Below the pieces are notes generated by a model, which did not search any database, was not told the origin of the DNA, and worked only from the letters and a program-made list of their open reading frames with translations. DNA of 13,960 nt from contig CAKTRT010000027.1 in NCBI GenBank assembly GCA_934597535.1, positions 1 to 13,960 of the forward strand. The letters are read 5' to 3'. The translations under genes and the position numbers were made by a program. This document shows positions 1-6,143 of this stretch, piece by piece (the stretch's first letter is position 1; each line of letters opens with the position of its first letter). This DNA comes from an uncultured Oscillospiraceae bacterium (GTDB lineage Bacteria; Bacillota; Clostridia; Oscillospirales; Oscillospiraceae).

Positions 1-150
1 ACGGGCAATCTGCTCGCGGGCGCGCTGGTGGCGTTTCTCCCCGTGCGCGGCGTGCTGACGGGCTTCATGCTCGTCACAGCGGCTGCTGCCGTCGTTGTCA
101 TCGGCGGTGGGCGCGAAGCTGTTTCCGCTATTTACAACCGCCAGCAATAA
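1..150 (+). CDS. C-terminal fragment of an integral membrane protein, 5' end outside window
   Basis: The first frame is open from base 1 to a TAA at 148-150 and gives the last 49 residues of a protein. The fragment is very hydrophobic: two likely membrane segments, about residues 3-14 and 20-36, flank a short PVRG turn, and a short polar tail ends in NRQQ. This resembles the last helices of a secondary transporter such as a major facilitator, but no diagnostic motif is visible, so the family is a guess. The peptidase gene starts 28 bases downstream on the same strand, so the two may be co-transcribed. Real coding is supported by the run of codons with G/C in third position and by the tight spacing to the next gene. 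Confidence 0.6.
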   Translation, partial: TGNLLAGALVAFLPVRGVLTGFMLVTAAAAVVVIGGGREAVSAIYNRQQ

Positions 151-178
151 TACAATGGTATATATACGGAGGTAACCC

Positions 179-1882
179 ATGAAATTCTCTCAGATGCCCT
201 ACACCCGCCCCGACGCGGAGCAGACCAAGCAGCAGCTTTCCGCACTGACCGCGCAGCTCAAGGCCGCAAAGAGCTACGAGGAGGCCCGCAAGGTGTTCCT
301 CGCCCAGCAGGAGCAGGCCAAGCACATCTCCACCGCCTCGACGCTTGCGAGCGTCCGCCACTCGATCGACACGCGCGACACCTTCTACGACGCGGAGGAA
401 AAGTTCTGGAACAGCTTCTTCCCCGAGCTGGAGGAGTACAATCAGGCGTGGACGAAGGCGATGCTCGAAAGCCCGTTCCGCGCGGAATTTGCCGAGGAGT
501 TCGGCGATCTGATGTTCGTCAACGCCGAGATCGCGCTCAAGACCTTCTCCCCCGAGATCATCCCCGAGATGCAGCAGGAGAACGAGCTGACGCAGGAGTA
601 TGAAAAGCTGCTCGCCTCGGCGCAGATCCCCTTTGAGGGCAAGACCTACACGCTCTCCCAGCTTTCCCCGTTCAAGACCTGCGCGGACGATGAAAAGCGT
701 CTTGCCGCGTGGAAGGCCGAGGGCCAGTGGTACAGGGACAATCAGGCCAAGCTCGACGAGCTTTACGACAAGCTCGTCAAGCTGCGCGACGCGATGGGCA
801 AAAAGCTCGGCTACGAGGGCTACACCACGCTCGGCTACTACCGTATGTGCCGCAACTGCTATACGAAGGAAGATGTTGAAACGTTCCGCGCGGCGGTCGT
901 GAAGTACCTCGTCCCCGTGGCCGACAAGGTCTACCGCGAGCAGGCCAAGCGCCTTGGCAAGCAGTATCCGATGAGCTTTGCCGACAACGCGCTCGAGTTC
1001 CGCTCCGGCAACCCCCGCCCCGTCGGCACGCCGGACGAGATCCTCGCGCAGGGCATGAAGTTCTACAGTGAGCTCTCCCCCGAGACCGAGGAGTTCTTCC
1101 GCACGATGCTCGACAACGAGCTGCTCGACGTGCTCTCCACCGAGGGTAAGCAGGCGGGCGGCTACTGCACGAGCATCATGGACTATCAGGTGCCGTTCAT
1201 CTTCGCCAACTTCAACGGCACGCAGCACGACGTCGAGGTCGTGACGCACGAGGCCGGTCACGCCTTCGAGGCCTGGACGAACCGCAAGCGCATCCCCATC
1301 GACTACATCTGGCCGAGCATGGAGGCCTGCGAGGTCCACTCGATGTCTATGGAATTCTTCGCCGAGCCATGGGCGGACGGCTTTTTTGGCCCCGACGCGA
1401 AGAAGTTCCTCTACAGCCACCTCTCCGGCGCGCTGACGTTCATCCCCTACGGCACGATGGTCGACCACTTCCAGCACATCGTGTATGAAAAGCCCGAAAT
1501 GACGCCCGCCGAGCGCCACGCCGCGTGGAAGGAGCTGCTCGGCGTCTACATGCCGTGGATGAAGCTCGACGGCGAGATCCCCTTCTACGCCGAGGGCATG
1601 GGCTGGCAGCGCCAGCACCACATCTATTCGAGCCCCTTCTATTATATCGACTACTGCCTTGCCCAGACCGTGGCGCTCGAATTCTGGGCGATGATCCGCA
1701 AGGATCTCAAAAACGCATGGCAGCACTACATGGCCTACACTGTGCAGGGCGGCAGCCGGACGTTCACCGATCTGCTGAAGGCCGCAGAACTCGAGAGTCC
1801 GTTCGATGAAGCGTGCCTGCGCGGCGTGTGCGCCGAAGCGGAAAAGGCGCTGGACGATTTTGACCTTACGGGCATCGAATGA
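179..1882 (+). CDS. pepF: M3-family zinc oligoendopeptidase (PepF-like)
   Basis: 567 residues, the normal size for M3 oligoendopeptidases, which are cytoplasmic zinc enzymes that cut short peptides. The catalytic motif HEAGH is at residues 357-361, with E358 as the base and H357 and H361 as zinc ligands. E385, in the stretch CEVHSMSME, sits 28 residues after H357, where the third zinc ligand is expected. The C-terminal part has the family-like YIDYCLAQ segment (about 490-497). No signal peptide is seen. The ATG follows GGAGG (168-172) by six bases, which fixes the start. The stop overlaps the start of the next gene. A peptide importer is encoded just downstream, so cleavage of imported peptides is the likely role. 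The M3 family is clear; the exact subfamily and the symbol are less so. Confidence 0.93.
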   Translation: MKFSQMPYTRPDAEQTKQQLSALTAQLKAAKSYEEARKVFLAQQEQAKHISTASTLASVRHSIDTRDTFYDAEEKFWNSFFPELEEYNQAWTKAMLESPFRAEFAEEFGDLMFVNAEIALKTFSPEIIPEMQQENELTQEYEKLLASAQIPFEGKTYTLSQLSPFKTCADDEKRLAAWKAEGQWYRDNQAKLDELYDKLVKLRDAMGKKLGYEGYTTLGYYRMCRNCYTKEDVETFRAAVVKYLVPVADKVYREQAKRLGKQYPMSFADNALEFRSGNPRPVGTPDEILAQGMKFYSELSPETEEFFRTMLDNELLDVLSTEGKQAGGYCTSIMDYQVPFIFANFNGTQHDVEVVTHEAGHAFEAWTNRKRIPIDYIWPSMEACEVHSMSMEFFAEPWADGFFGPDAKKFLYSHLSGALTFIPYGTMVDHFQHIVYEKPEMTPAERHAAWKELLGVYMPWMKLDGEIPFYAEGMGWQRQHHIYSSPFYYIDYCLAQTVALEFWAMIRKDLKNAWQHYMAYTVQGGSRTFTDLLKAAELESPFDEACLRGVCAEAEKALDDFDLTGIE

Positions 1883-2439
1883 TGGAGAAAAAGCGCAAAA
1901 AGCGCGGTGAAAACTCGTACCTCAACGATTTTCACCCCAACCTTGCGGGCGAGTATATTTACGGCGGCACGCTCTATGCCTGCCAAGCCGATGCCGGCGT
2001 GCTTCGCGCTGCGCAGCGCCGGGTGTGGATCGCCGGCGGGCTACTCGTGCTCTCGGCCGCGCTGGGCGGGTGTATCCCCGCGCCGGGCATGCAGAACCAC
2101 TTTTATGTCATCCTGCCCTACCTCGGTGAGCTGACCTCCTCGCTCACAGTCGGCTGGGCGCTCGTGAAGCTTGGCCGGGACTGGACGGCCGTGCGCGAAT
2201 ACATCTATGAGCGCACCGTCCCTGCGCTGCCGCGGCGGGCGGCGGCCGCCGCCGTCTTCGCGCTGCTCGGCGTGATCGCCGAGGCGGTGCACCTCGCACT
2301 GTCCGCCACCGGCGGACAAACGCTTTTCGCCGTGCTCTATTTCCTGCTCAAGCTGCTTGCCGCTCTCTGTGCGCTGTTTATACGGCGTGAAATATTGCAG
2401 ACAAATTGGGCCAAAGTGCCAAAAAACACTGATTGCTAA
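1879..2439 (+). CDS. Four-helix membrane protein of unknown function
   Basis: 186 residues, starting in an ATGA overlap with the peptidase stop; a second in-frame ATG follows at once at 1882. This suggests translational coupling. A basic N-terminus (KKRKKRG, about 4-10) and a soluble stretch to residue 47 precede four probable membrane segments at about 49-66, 76-97, 119-139 and 147-168. The C-terminus is short and polar and ends in a cysteine. The composition (hydrophobic helices joined by Arg-rich turns) resembles small uncharacterised clostridial membrane proteins, but I recognise no family. The tight coupling suggests a link to the peptidase or to the membrane protein before it; nothing in the sequence shows what that link is. 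Confidence is for a real gene, not for a function. Confidence 0.75.
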   Translation: MMEKKRKKRGENSYLNDFHPNLAGEYIYGGTLYACQADAGVLRAAQRRVWIAGGLLVLSAALGGCIPAPGMQNHFYVILPYLGELTSSLTVGWALVKLGRDWTAVREYIYERTVPALPRRAAAAAVFALLGVIAEAVHLALSATGGQTLFAVLYFLLKLLAALCALFIRREILQTNWAKVPKNTDC

Positions 2440-2449
2440 AAATTTTTAC

Positions 2450-2479
2450 TGTACAATAGACCGCATTCTATGTTATAGT
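2450..2479 (+). promoter_or_regulatory. Probable promoter of the opp operon (extended -10)
   Basis: TATAGT at 2474-2479 is preceded by TG plus one base (2471-2473), an extended -10 arrangement. TGTACA at 2450-2455 lies 18 bases upstream as a four-of-six -35 match. The surrounding DNA is A/T-rich, unlike the genes on either side. The predicted start near 2486 falls at the beginning of the first leader hairpin. No experimental support. Confidence 0.55.
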
Positions 2480-2487
2480 GATAAAAA

Positions 2488-2519
2488 GCCTGTGCTGCCC
2501 CCCTCATCGCCGCACAGGC
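2488..2519 (+). promoter_or_regulatory. Leader hairpin 1 of oppA
   Basis: GCCTGTGC (2488-2495) and GCACAGGC (2512-2519) form a perfect 8-bp stem around a 16-base C-rich loop. It would lie at the very 5' end of the transcript from the predicted promoter. It could act in attenuation together with the next hairpin or protect the mRNA 5' end. Confidence 0.5.
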
Positions 2520-2523
2520 CCAT

Positions 2524-2547
2524 CAAAAAGGGCGTGCGCCCTTTTTG
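2524..2547 (+). terminator. Intrinsic terminator-like hairpin between the upstream genes and oppA
   Basis: CAAAAAGGGC (2524-2533), loop GTGC, and GCCCTTTTTG (2538-2547) form a perfect 10-bp stem with an A tract before and a T tract after the GC core. This is the layout of an intrinsic terminator. It lies downstream of the predicted opp promoter and upstream of oppA. It could therefore end transcription of the peptidase genes, attenuate oppA, or do both. Confidence 0.55.
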
Positions 2548-2548
2548 T

Positions 2549-2601
2549 CCGCGCGAGATCGCGCGGCGCCGATTCCGTGCCACACGGAACTCGCGTTCCG
2601 T
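2549..2601 (+). repeat. Cluster of inverted repeats in the oppA leader
   Basis: Three further palindromes follow the terminator-like stem. 2549-2556 pairs with 2559-2566 (CCGCGCGA/TCGCGCGG). TTCCGTG at 2573-2579 pairs with CACGGAA at 2583-2589. ACGGAAC at 2584-2590 pairs with GTTCCGT at 2595-2601. The last two share an arm, so they cannot form together. The oppA ribosome binding site lies 20 bases beyond. The block could be a dispersed intergenic repeat or a regulatory RNA. Confidence 0.5.
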
Positions 2602-2633
2602 TGAAGCAAAAAATAAAAAAGGAGTTTGATTCA

Positions 2634-4952
2634 ATGAAAAGAGCACTTGCACTGATTCTGTCTCTGGTCATGTGCGTTGGCCTTCTCGCCGGCTGCGGCG
2701 ACAAGAAGACCGATGACGGCAACACCGACGGCCAGCCGACGGAAAACACCACGCCGTTGGTCGCGGGCTATGCCGCGTTCAACGAAAAGTTCTCCCCCTT
2801 CTTCTCCGAGACGGCCTATGACCAGGATGTCTACGCCATGACCCAGCTGGGTCTGCTCGGCAATGACCGTCAGGGCGCGATGATCCTCAACGGCATCGAG
2901 GGCGAGACCAACAACTACAACGGCACCGACTATACTTATTATGGCCCCGCCGACTGCGAGATCGTTGAAAACGCCGACGGCACCGTTGACTACAACTTCA
3001 AGCTGCGCGAAGATCTCGTCTTCTCCGACGGTGAAAAGCTCACCATCGACGACGTCATCTTCACCATGTACGTCCTCTGCGACCCGACCTATGACGGCAA
3101 CTCCACGCTGTACGCTGTTGCCATCGAGGGTATGGACGCTTACCGCAGCGGCATGAGCAAGCGCGTTGACCTGATTCTCGCCGCCGGTCCGGATGGCTAT
3201 GTCGCCACGGACTATTACACCGAGGATCAGTACAACACCTTCTGGACCGCTTTCAATGCCGGCGGCGAGAAGTTCGCCCAGTCCATCGCTGACTACGTGA
3301 TGGAAAATTACGGTGCGGCCGACTTCGCTTCCGCTGTTGAGATGTGGGGCTACACCGCCACCGACGCTGCCGACCTGTGGGCCAAGATCGTTGAGAAGTA
3401 TGGCTACGACCTGTCCGACAGCGGCATCAACGCCGAGGTCGCCACCGACTCCATCACCACTTTCATCTCCAACGAGATCGGCGACAGCTGGAACGAGTAC
3501 ACCGCCGGCGTTCAGACCGGTGAGTCCGCTGCCAACATCTCCGGTATCAAGAAGACCGGCGACTACAGCATGACCGTCACCCTCACTCAGGTCGATGCCA
3601 CCGCCATCTATCAGCTCTCCCTCTCCGTCGCCCCGATGCACTACTACGGCGATAAGAGCCTGTATGACTACGACAACAACCAGTTCGGCTTCCCCAAGGG
3701 CGATCTGAGCAGCGTCCGCGCCAAGACCACCACTCCGATGGGCGCCGGCCCCTACAAGTTCATCAAGTTTGAGGACGGCGTTGTCTACTTCGAAGCCAAC
3801 GACCTGTACTTCAAGGGCGCTCCCAAGACCAAGTACGTCAACTTCCAGCAGTGCATGAGCGATGACGACAAGCTCAACGGCGTCATCACCGGCACCATCG
3901 ATATCGCCGATCCTTCCTTCTCCAACGACACGGTCGATGCTGTCACCAAGGCCAACAACGGTGCCGGCATCGATGGTGATGCCATCACCACCGACCTTGT
4001 CGATAACCTCGGCTACGGCTACCTCGGCATGAGCGCTGCGACCGTCAACGTCGCCGGCGATCCCGACAGCGAGGCCTCCAAAGATCTGCGCAAGGCCTTC
4101 GCCACCGTCTTCTCCGTCTACCGTAACGTTGCTGTCGAGTCCTACTACGGCGAGCGCGCTACCGTCATCAACTACCCCATCTCCAACACCTCCTGGGCCG
4201 CCCCTCAGGCCACGGACGACGGCTACAAGGTTGCCTTCTCCGTTGACGTGAACGGCAACGACATCTACACCTCCAGCATGAGCGCCGACGAGCGCTACGC
4301 CGCCGCGCTGCAGGCCGCTCTTGGCTACTTTGAGGCTGCCGGCTACACCGTCACCGACGGTAAGCTCACCGCCGCTCCCGAGGGTGCCGCCCTTGAGTAT
4401 GAGCTGCAGATCCCCGCGGACGGCTCCGGCGATCACCCCGCGTTCATGATGGTCAGCGAGGCCTCCAAGGCTCTTGAGACCATCGGCATGAAGCTCATCA
4501 TCACCGACCTGAGCGACAGCTCCGGTCTGTGGGACGGCATCGAGGCGCATCAGGTCGATATGTGGTGCGCTGCCTGGGGCGCCACGATCGATCCCGATAT
4601 GTATCAGATCTATTACTCTGACGTCGCCAACTTCTCCGGCGATCTCGGCACCGGCAAGAACCCGTACGGCGGCCCGAATCAGGGCGGCTCCAACTACATG
4701 TACTGCATTGCCGACCCCGAACTCGACCAGATGATCCTTGACGCCCGTAACTCCCTCGACCAGAGCTATCGTAAGGCCATGTACAAGGCCTGCCTCGATA
4801 CCGTCGTCGATTGGGCGGTCGAGGTCCCCGTCTATCAGCGTCAGAACGCCATCATCTTCTCGACCGAGCGCGTCAACATGAGCACCGTCACGCCCGACAT
4901 CACCACCTTCTACGGCTGGCTGAGCGAGATCGAGAACATCGAGCTGAACTAA
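2634..4952 (+). CDS. oppA: Peptide ABC transporter substrate-binding lipoprotein (family 5), enlarged
   Basis: 772 residues. The start is the ATG nine bases after GGAG (2621-2624); an upstream in-frame GTG would bury the signal peptide. Residues 1-20 form a lipoprotein signal (basic MKR, hydrophobic core, lipobox LAGC), so C21 should be lipidated and the protein anchored outside the membrane. A Thr/Asn/Gly-rich tether (about 23-42) leads into the domain. Family 5 binding-protein features include FKLREDLVFSDGEKLTIDDV (122-141), a GAGPYKF stretch (370-376) and the C-terminal MWCAAWGATIDPD region (643-655). Family members are usually about 500-600 residues. The extra length lies mostly at about 168-300, between the DPTYDG segment and GIKKTGDYSMTVTL. 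It probably delivers peptides to OppBC; the ligand cannot be read from sequence. Confidence 0.92.
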   Translation: MKRALALILSLVMCVGLLAGCGDKKTDDGNTDGQPTENTTPLVAGYAAFNEKFSPFFSETAYDQDVYAMTQLGLLGNDRQGAMILNGIEGETNNYNGTDYTYYGPADCEIVENADGTVDYNFKLREDLVFSDGEKLTIDDVIFTMYVLCDPTYDGNSTLYAVAIEGMDAYRSGMSKRVDLILAAGPDGYVATDYYTEDQYNTFWTAFNAGGEKFAQSIADYVMENYGAADFASAVEMWGYTATDAADLWAKIVEKYGYDLSDSGINAEVATDSITTFISNEIGDSWNEYTAGVQTGESAANISGIKKTGDYSMTVTLTQVDATAIYQLSLSVAPMHYYGDKSLYDYDNNQFGFPKGDLSSVRAKTTTPMGAGPYKFIKFEDGVVYFEANDLYFKGAPKTKYVNFQQCMSDDDKLNGVITGTIDIADPSFSNDTVDAVTKANNGAGIDGDAITTDLVDNLGYGYLGMSAATVNVAGDPDSEASKDLRKAFATVFSVYRNVAVESYYGERATVINYPISNTSWAAPQATDDGYKVAFSVDVNGNDIYTSSMSADERYAAALQAALGYFEAAGYTVTDGKLTAAPEGAALEYELQIPADGSGDHPAFMMVSEASKALETIGMKLIITDLSDSSGLWDGIEAHQVDMWCAAWGATIDPDMYQIYYSDVANFSGDLGTGKNPYGGPNQGGSNYMYCIADPELDQMILDARNSLDQSYRKAMYKACLDTVVDWAVEVPVYQRQNAIIFSTERVNMSTVTPDITTFYGWLSEIENIELN

Positions 4953-4967
4953 TTGCATAATCCCTTA

Positions 4968-4981
4968 CGGACAATAGTCCG
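4968..4981 (+). promoter_or_regulatory. Small hairpin just after the oppA stop
   Basis: CGGAC (4968-4972), loop AATA and GTCCG (4977-4981) form a 5-bp stem 16 bases after the oppA stop. No T tract follows, so it is not a classical terminator. It could protect the 3' end of an oppA-only mRNA. Confidence 0.35.
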
Positions 4982-4989
4982 GACTTAGT

Positions 4990-5120
4990 CACCAAGCAGC
5001 CCGGCGGTCTTCACCGGCCGTCGGGCTGCCGACTGCACGACAAGGAGCGCTCCGGCCCCACGGAGCGCCGCTTGGTGTGCAGCTGGCATTCCTGTGAGAG
5101 AGAGTGAAAAAGCGCTGCAC
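4990..5120 (+). ncRNA. Structured RNA spacer between oppA and oppB
   Basis: This spacer holds nested and adjacent perfect stems. An outer stem pairs CACCAAGC (4990-4997) with GCTTGGTG (5070-5077). Inside it, GCAGCCCG (4996-5003) pairs with CGGGCTGC (5022-5029), and GCGCTCCG (5047-5054) pairs with CGGAGCGC (5061-5068), making a branched fold. A further stem, GTGCAGC (5077-5083) with GCTGCAC (5114-5120), ends nine bases before the oppB ribosome binding site; CTGCAC at 5033-5038 could compete for its left arm. Spacers like this often set a binding protein's mRNA level above that of its permeases. A cis-regulatory role is inferred; no known riboswitch class is recognised. Confidence 0.5.
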
Positions 5121-5141
5121 AACAGAACGGAGGTAATTTGC

Positions 5142-6128
5142 TTGCGAAAATACATAGTGAAAAGAATTCTGATCTCCATCGTGATCCTGTTCTTTGTGGG
5201 CTTTATCATTTATGCGCTGATGCGCTGTCTGCCCACCTCGTTCATTGAGAACATGGCCCGACAAAAGTCCATGCAGCCCGGTTCAAAGCCCTTTGACGAG
5301 TGGATGGCTCAGCTCAAGGCCATGTACAATATGGATAAAAACATTATCCCCGGCTATTTCGCATGGCTCGGCACCGCCCTGCGCGGCGAGTTTGGCGACA
5401 GCTGGCTGTACACGGTCCCCGTTTTGGAAAAGTTTAACGACTGCGTGTGGCTCTCGTTTGTGATGGGCGGTATCGCGTTCATTTTTGAGCTGATCATTGC
5501 CATTCCTCTCGGCGTCATCGCCGCGACAAAGCAGTACAGCAAGGCGGACTACACCATTTCCGTCATCGCGCTGGCAGGCATCTCGCTGCCCACGTTCTTC
5601 TTTGCATCGCTCTTAAAGCTGATCTTTTCTGTCAAGCTCGGCTGGTTCGACCTCTTCGGCCTCGTTGGGCGCAACTATAACCAGCTCGATGCGTGGGGTC
5701 AGTTTCTGGATAAAGCGAACCACCTCGTCCTGCCCATCGTCACGCTGGTCGTCATCAGCGTCGGCTCGCTGATGCGCTACACGCGCACCAATATGCTCGA
5801 GGTGCTTAACGCGGACTATATCCGCACCGCCCGCGCCAAGGGCCTTTCCGAGAAAAAGGTCATTTATCACCACGCTTTCCGCAACACGCTCATTCCGCTC
5901 GTCACCATCATCGGCGGCAGCCTGCCGGGTCTGTTCTCCGGCGCGCTCATCACCGAGACGCTCTTCGCCATCCCCGGCATCGGCTACACCTCCTATCATG
6001 CCATGGTCGGCGGCGATATCCCGTTCTCCATGTTCTACCTTATATTCCTGTCGGTGCTGACGCTGCTCGGCAACCTCATCTCCGACATTCTGTACGCTGT
6101 GGTCGATCCGCGCGTGCGCATCGCTTAA
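5142..6128 (+). CDS. oppB: Oligopeptide ABC transporter permease OppB
   Basis: 328 residues from a TTG start eight bases after GGAGG (5129-5133). The next in-frame candidate is a GTG at 5094 with no convincing ribosome binding site, and it would put polar residues before the first helix. Starting at TTG gives the family-typical N-terminus RKYIVKRI followed at once by the first membrane segment (about 9-29). Further segments lie near 104-124, 139-163, 194-212, 252-273 and 296-320, matching the six-helix DppB/OppB fold. The cytoplasmic loop that docks on the ATPases is at about 222-253 (NADYIRTARAKG, then NTLIPLVT). The C-terminal VDPRVRIA is typical of the family. It forms the channel with OppC. 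The structured spacer before it and the weak start codon suggest lower expression than OppA. Confidence 0.93.
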   Translation: MRKYIVKRILISIVILFFVGFIIYALMRCLPTSFIENMARQKSMQPGSKPFDEWMAQLKAMYNMDKNIIPGYFAWLGTALRGEFGDSWLYTVPVLEKFNDCVWLSFVMGGIAFIFELIIAIPLGVIAATKQYSKADYTISVIALAGISLPTFFFASLLKLIFSVKLGWFDLFGLVGRNYNQLDAWGQFLDKANHLVLPIVTLVVISVGSLMRYTRTNMLEVLNADYIRTARAKGLSEKKVIYHHAFRNTLIPLVTIIGGSLPGLFSGALITETLFAIPGIGYTSYHAMVGGDIPFSMFYLIFLSVLTLLGNLISDILYAVVDPRVRIA

Positions 6129-6143
6129 GAAAGGGGGAAGATC

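Noticed and set aside
128..1726. Long minus-strand open frame opposite the peptidase gene
   Set aside because: Its protein is Leu/Val/Gly/Glu/Arg-rich with no motif, and it mirrors a clear M3 peptidase. Such frames arise opposite genes with G/C-rich third positions.
2478..2633. Longer oppA start at the in-frame GTG (2478)
   Set aside because: It would translate the hairpin cluster and place 52 Arg/Pro-rich residues before a perfect lipoprotein signal; the GTG also overlaps the predicted -10 box.
2488..2633. oppA leader as a T-box or known riboswitch
   Set aside because: No T-box sequence (AGGGTGGNACCGCG-like) and no recognisable riboswitch core; only simple hairpins are visible.
2631..4958. 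Very long (775-codon) minus-strand open frame opposite oppA
   Set aside because: Low-complexity Val/Gly/Asp/Ala composition, no recognisable domain, and a complete lipoprotein gene on the other strand.
4990..5077. Cloverleaf-like fold between oppA and oppB as a tRNA
   Set aside because: The closing stem and two arms look tRNA-like, but there is no T-loop consensus, no proper anticodon arm and no matching arm spacing.
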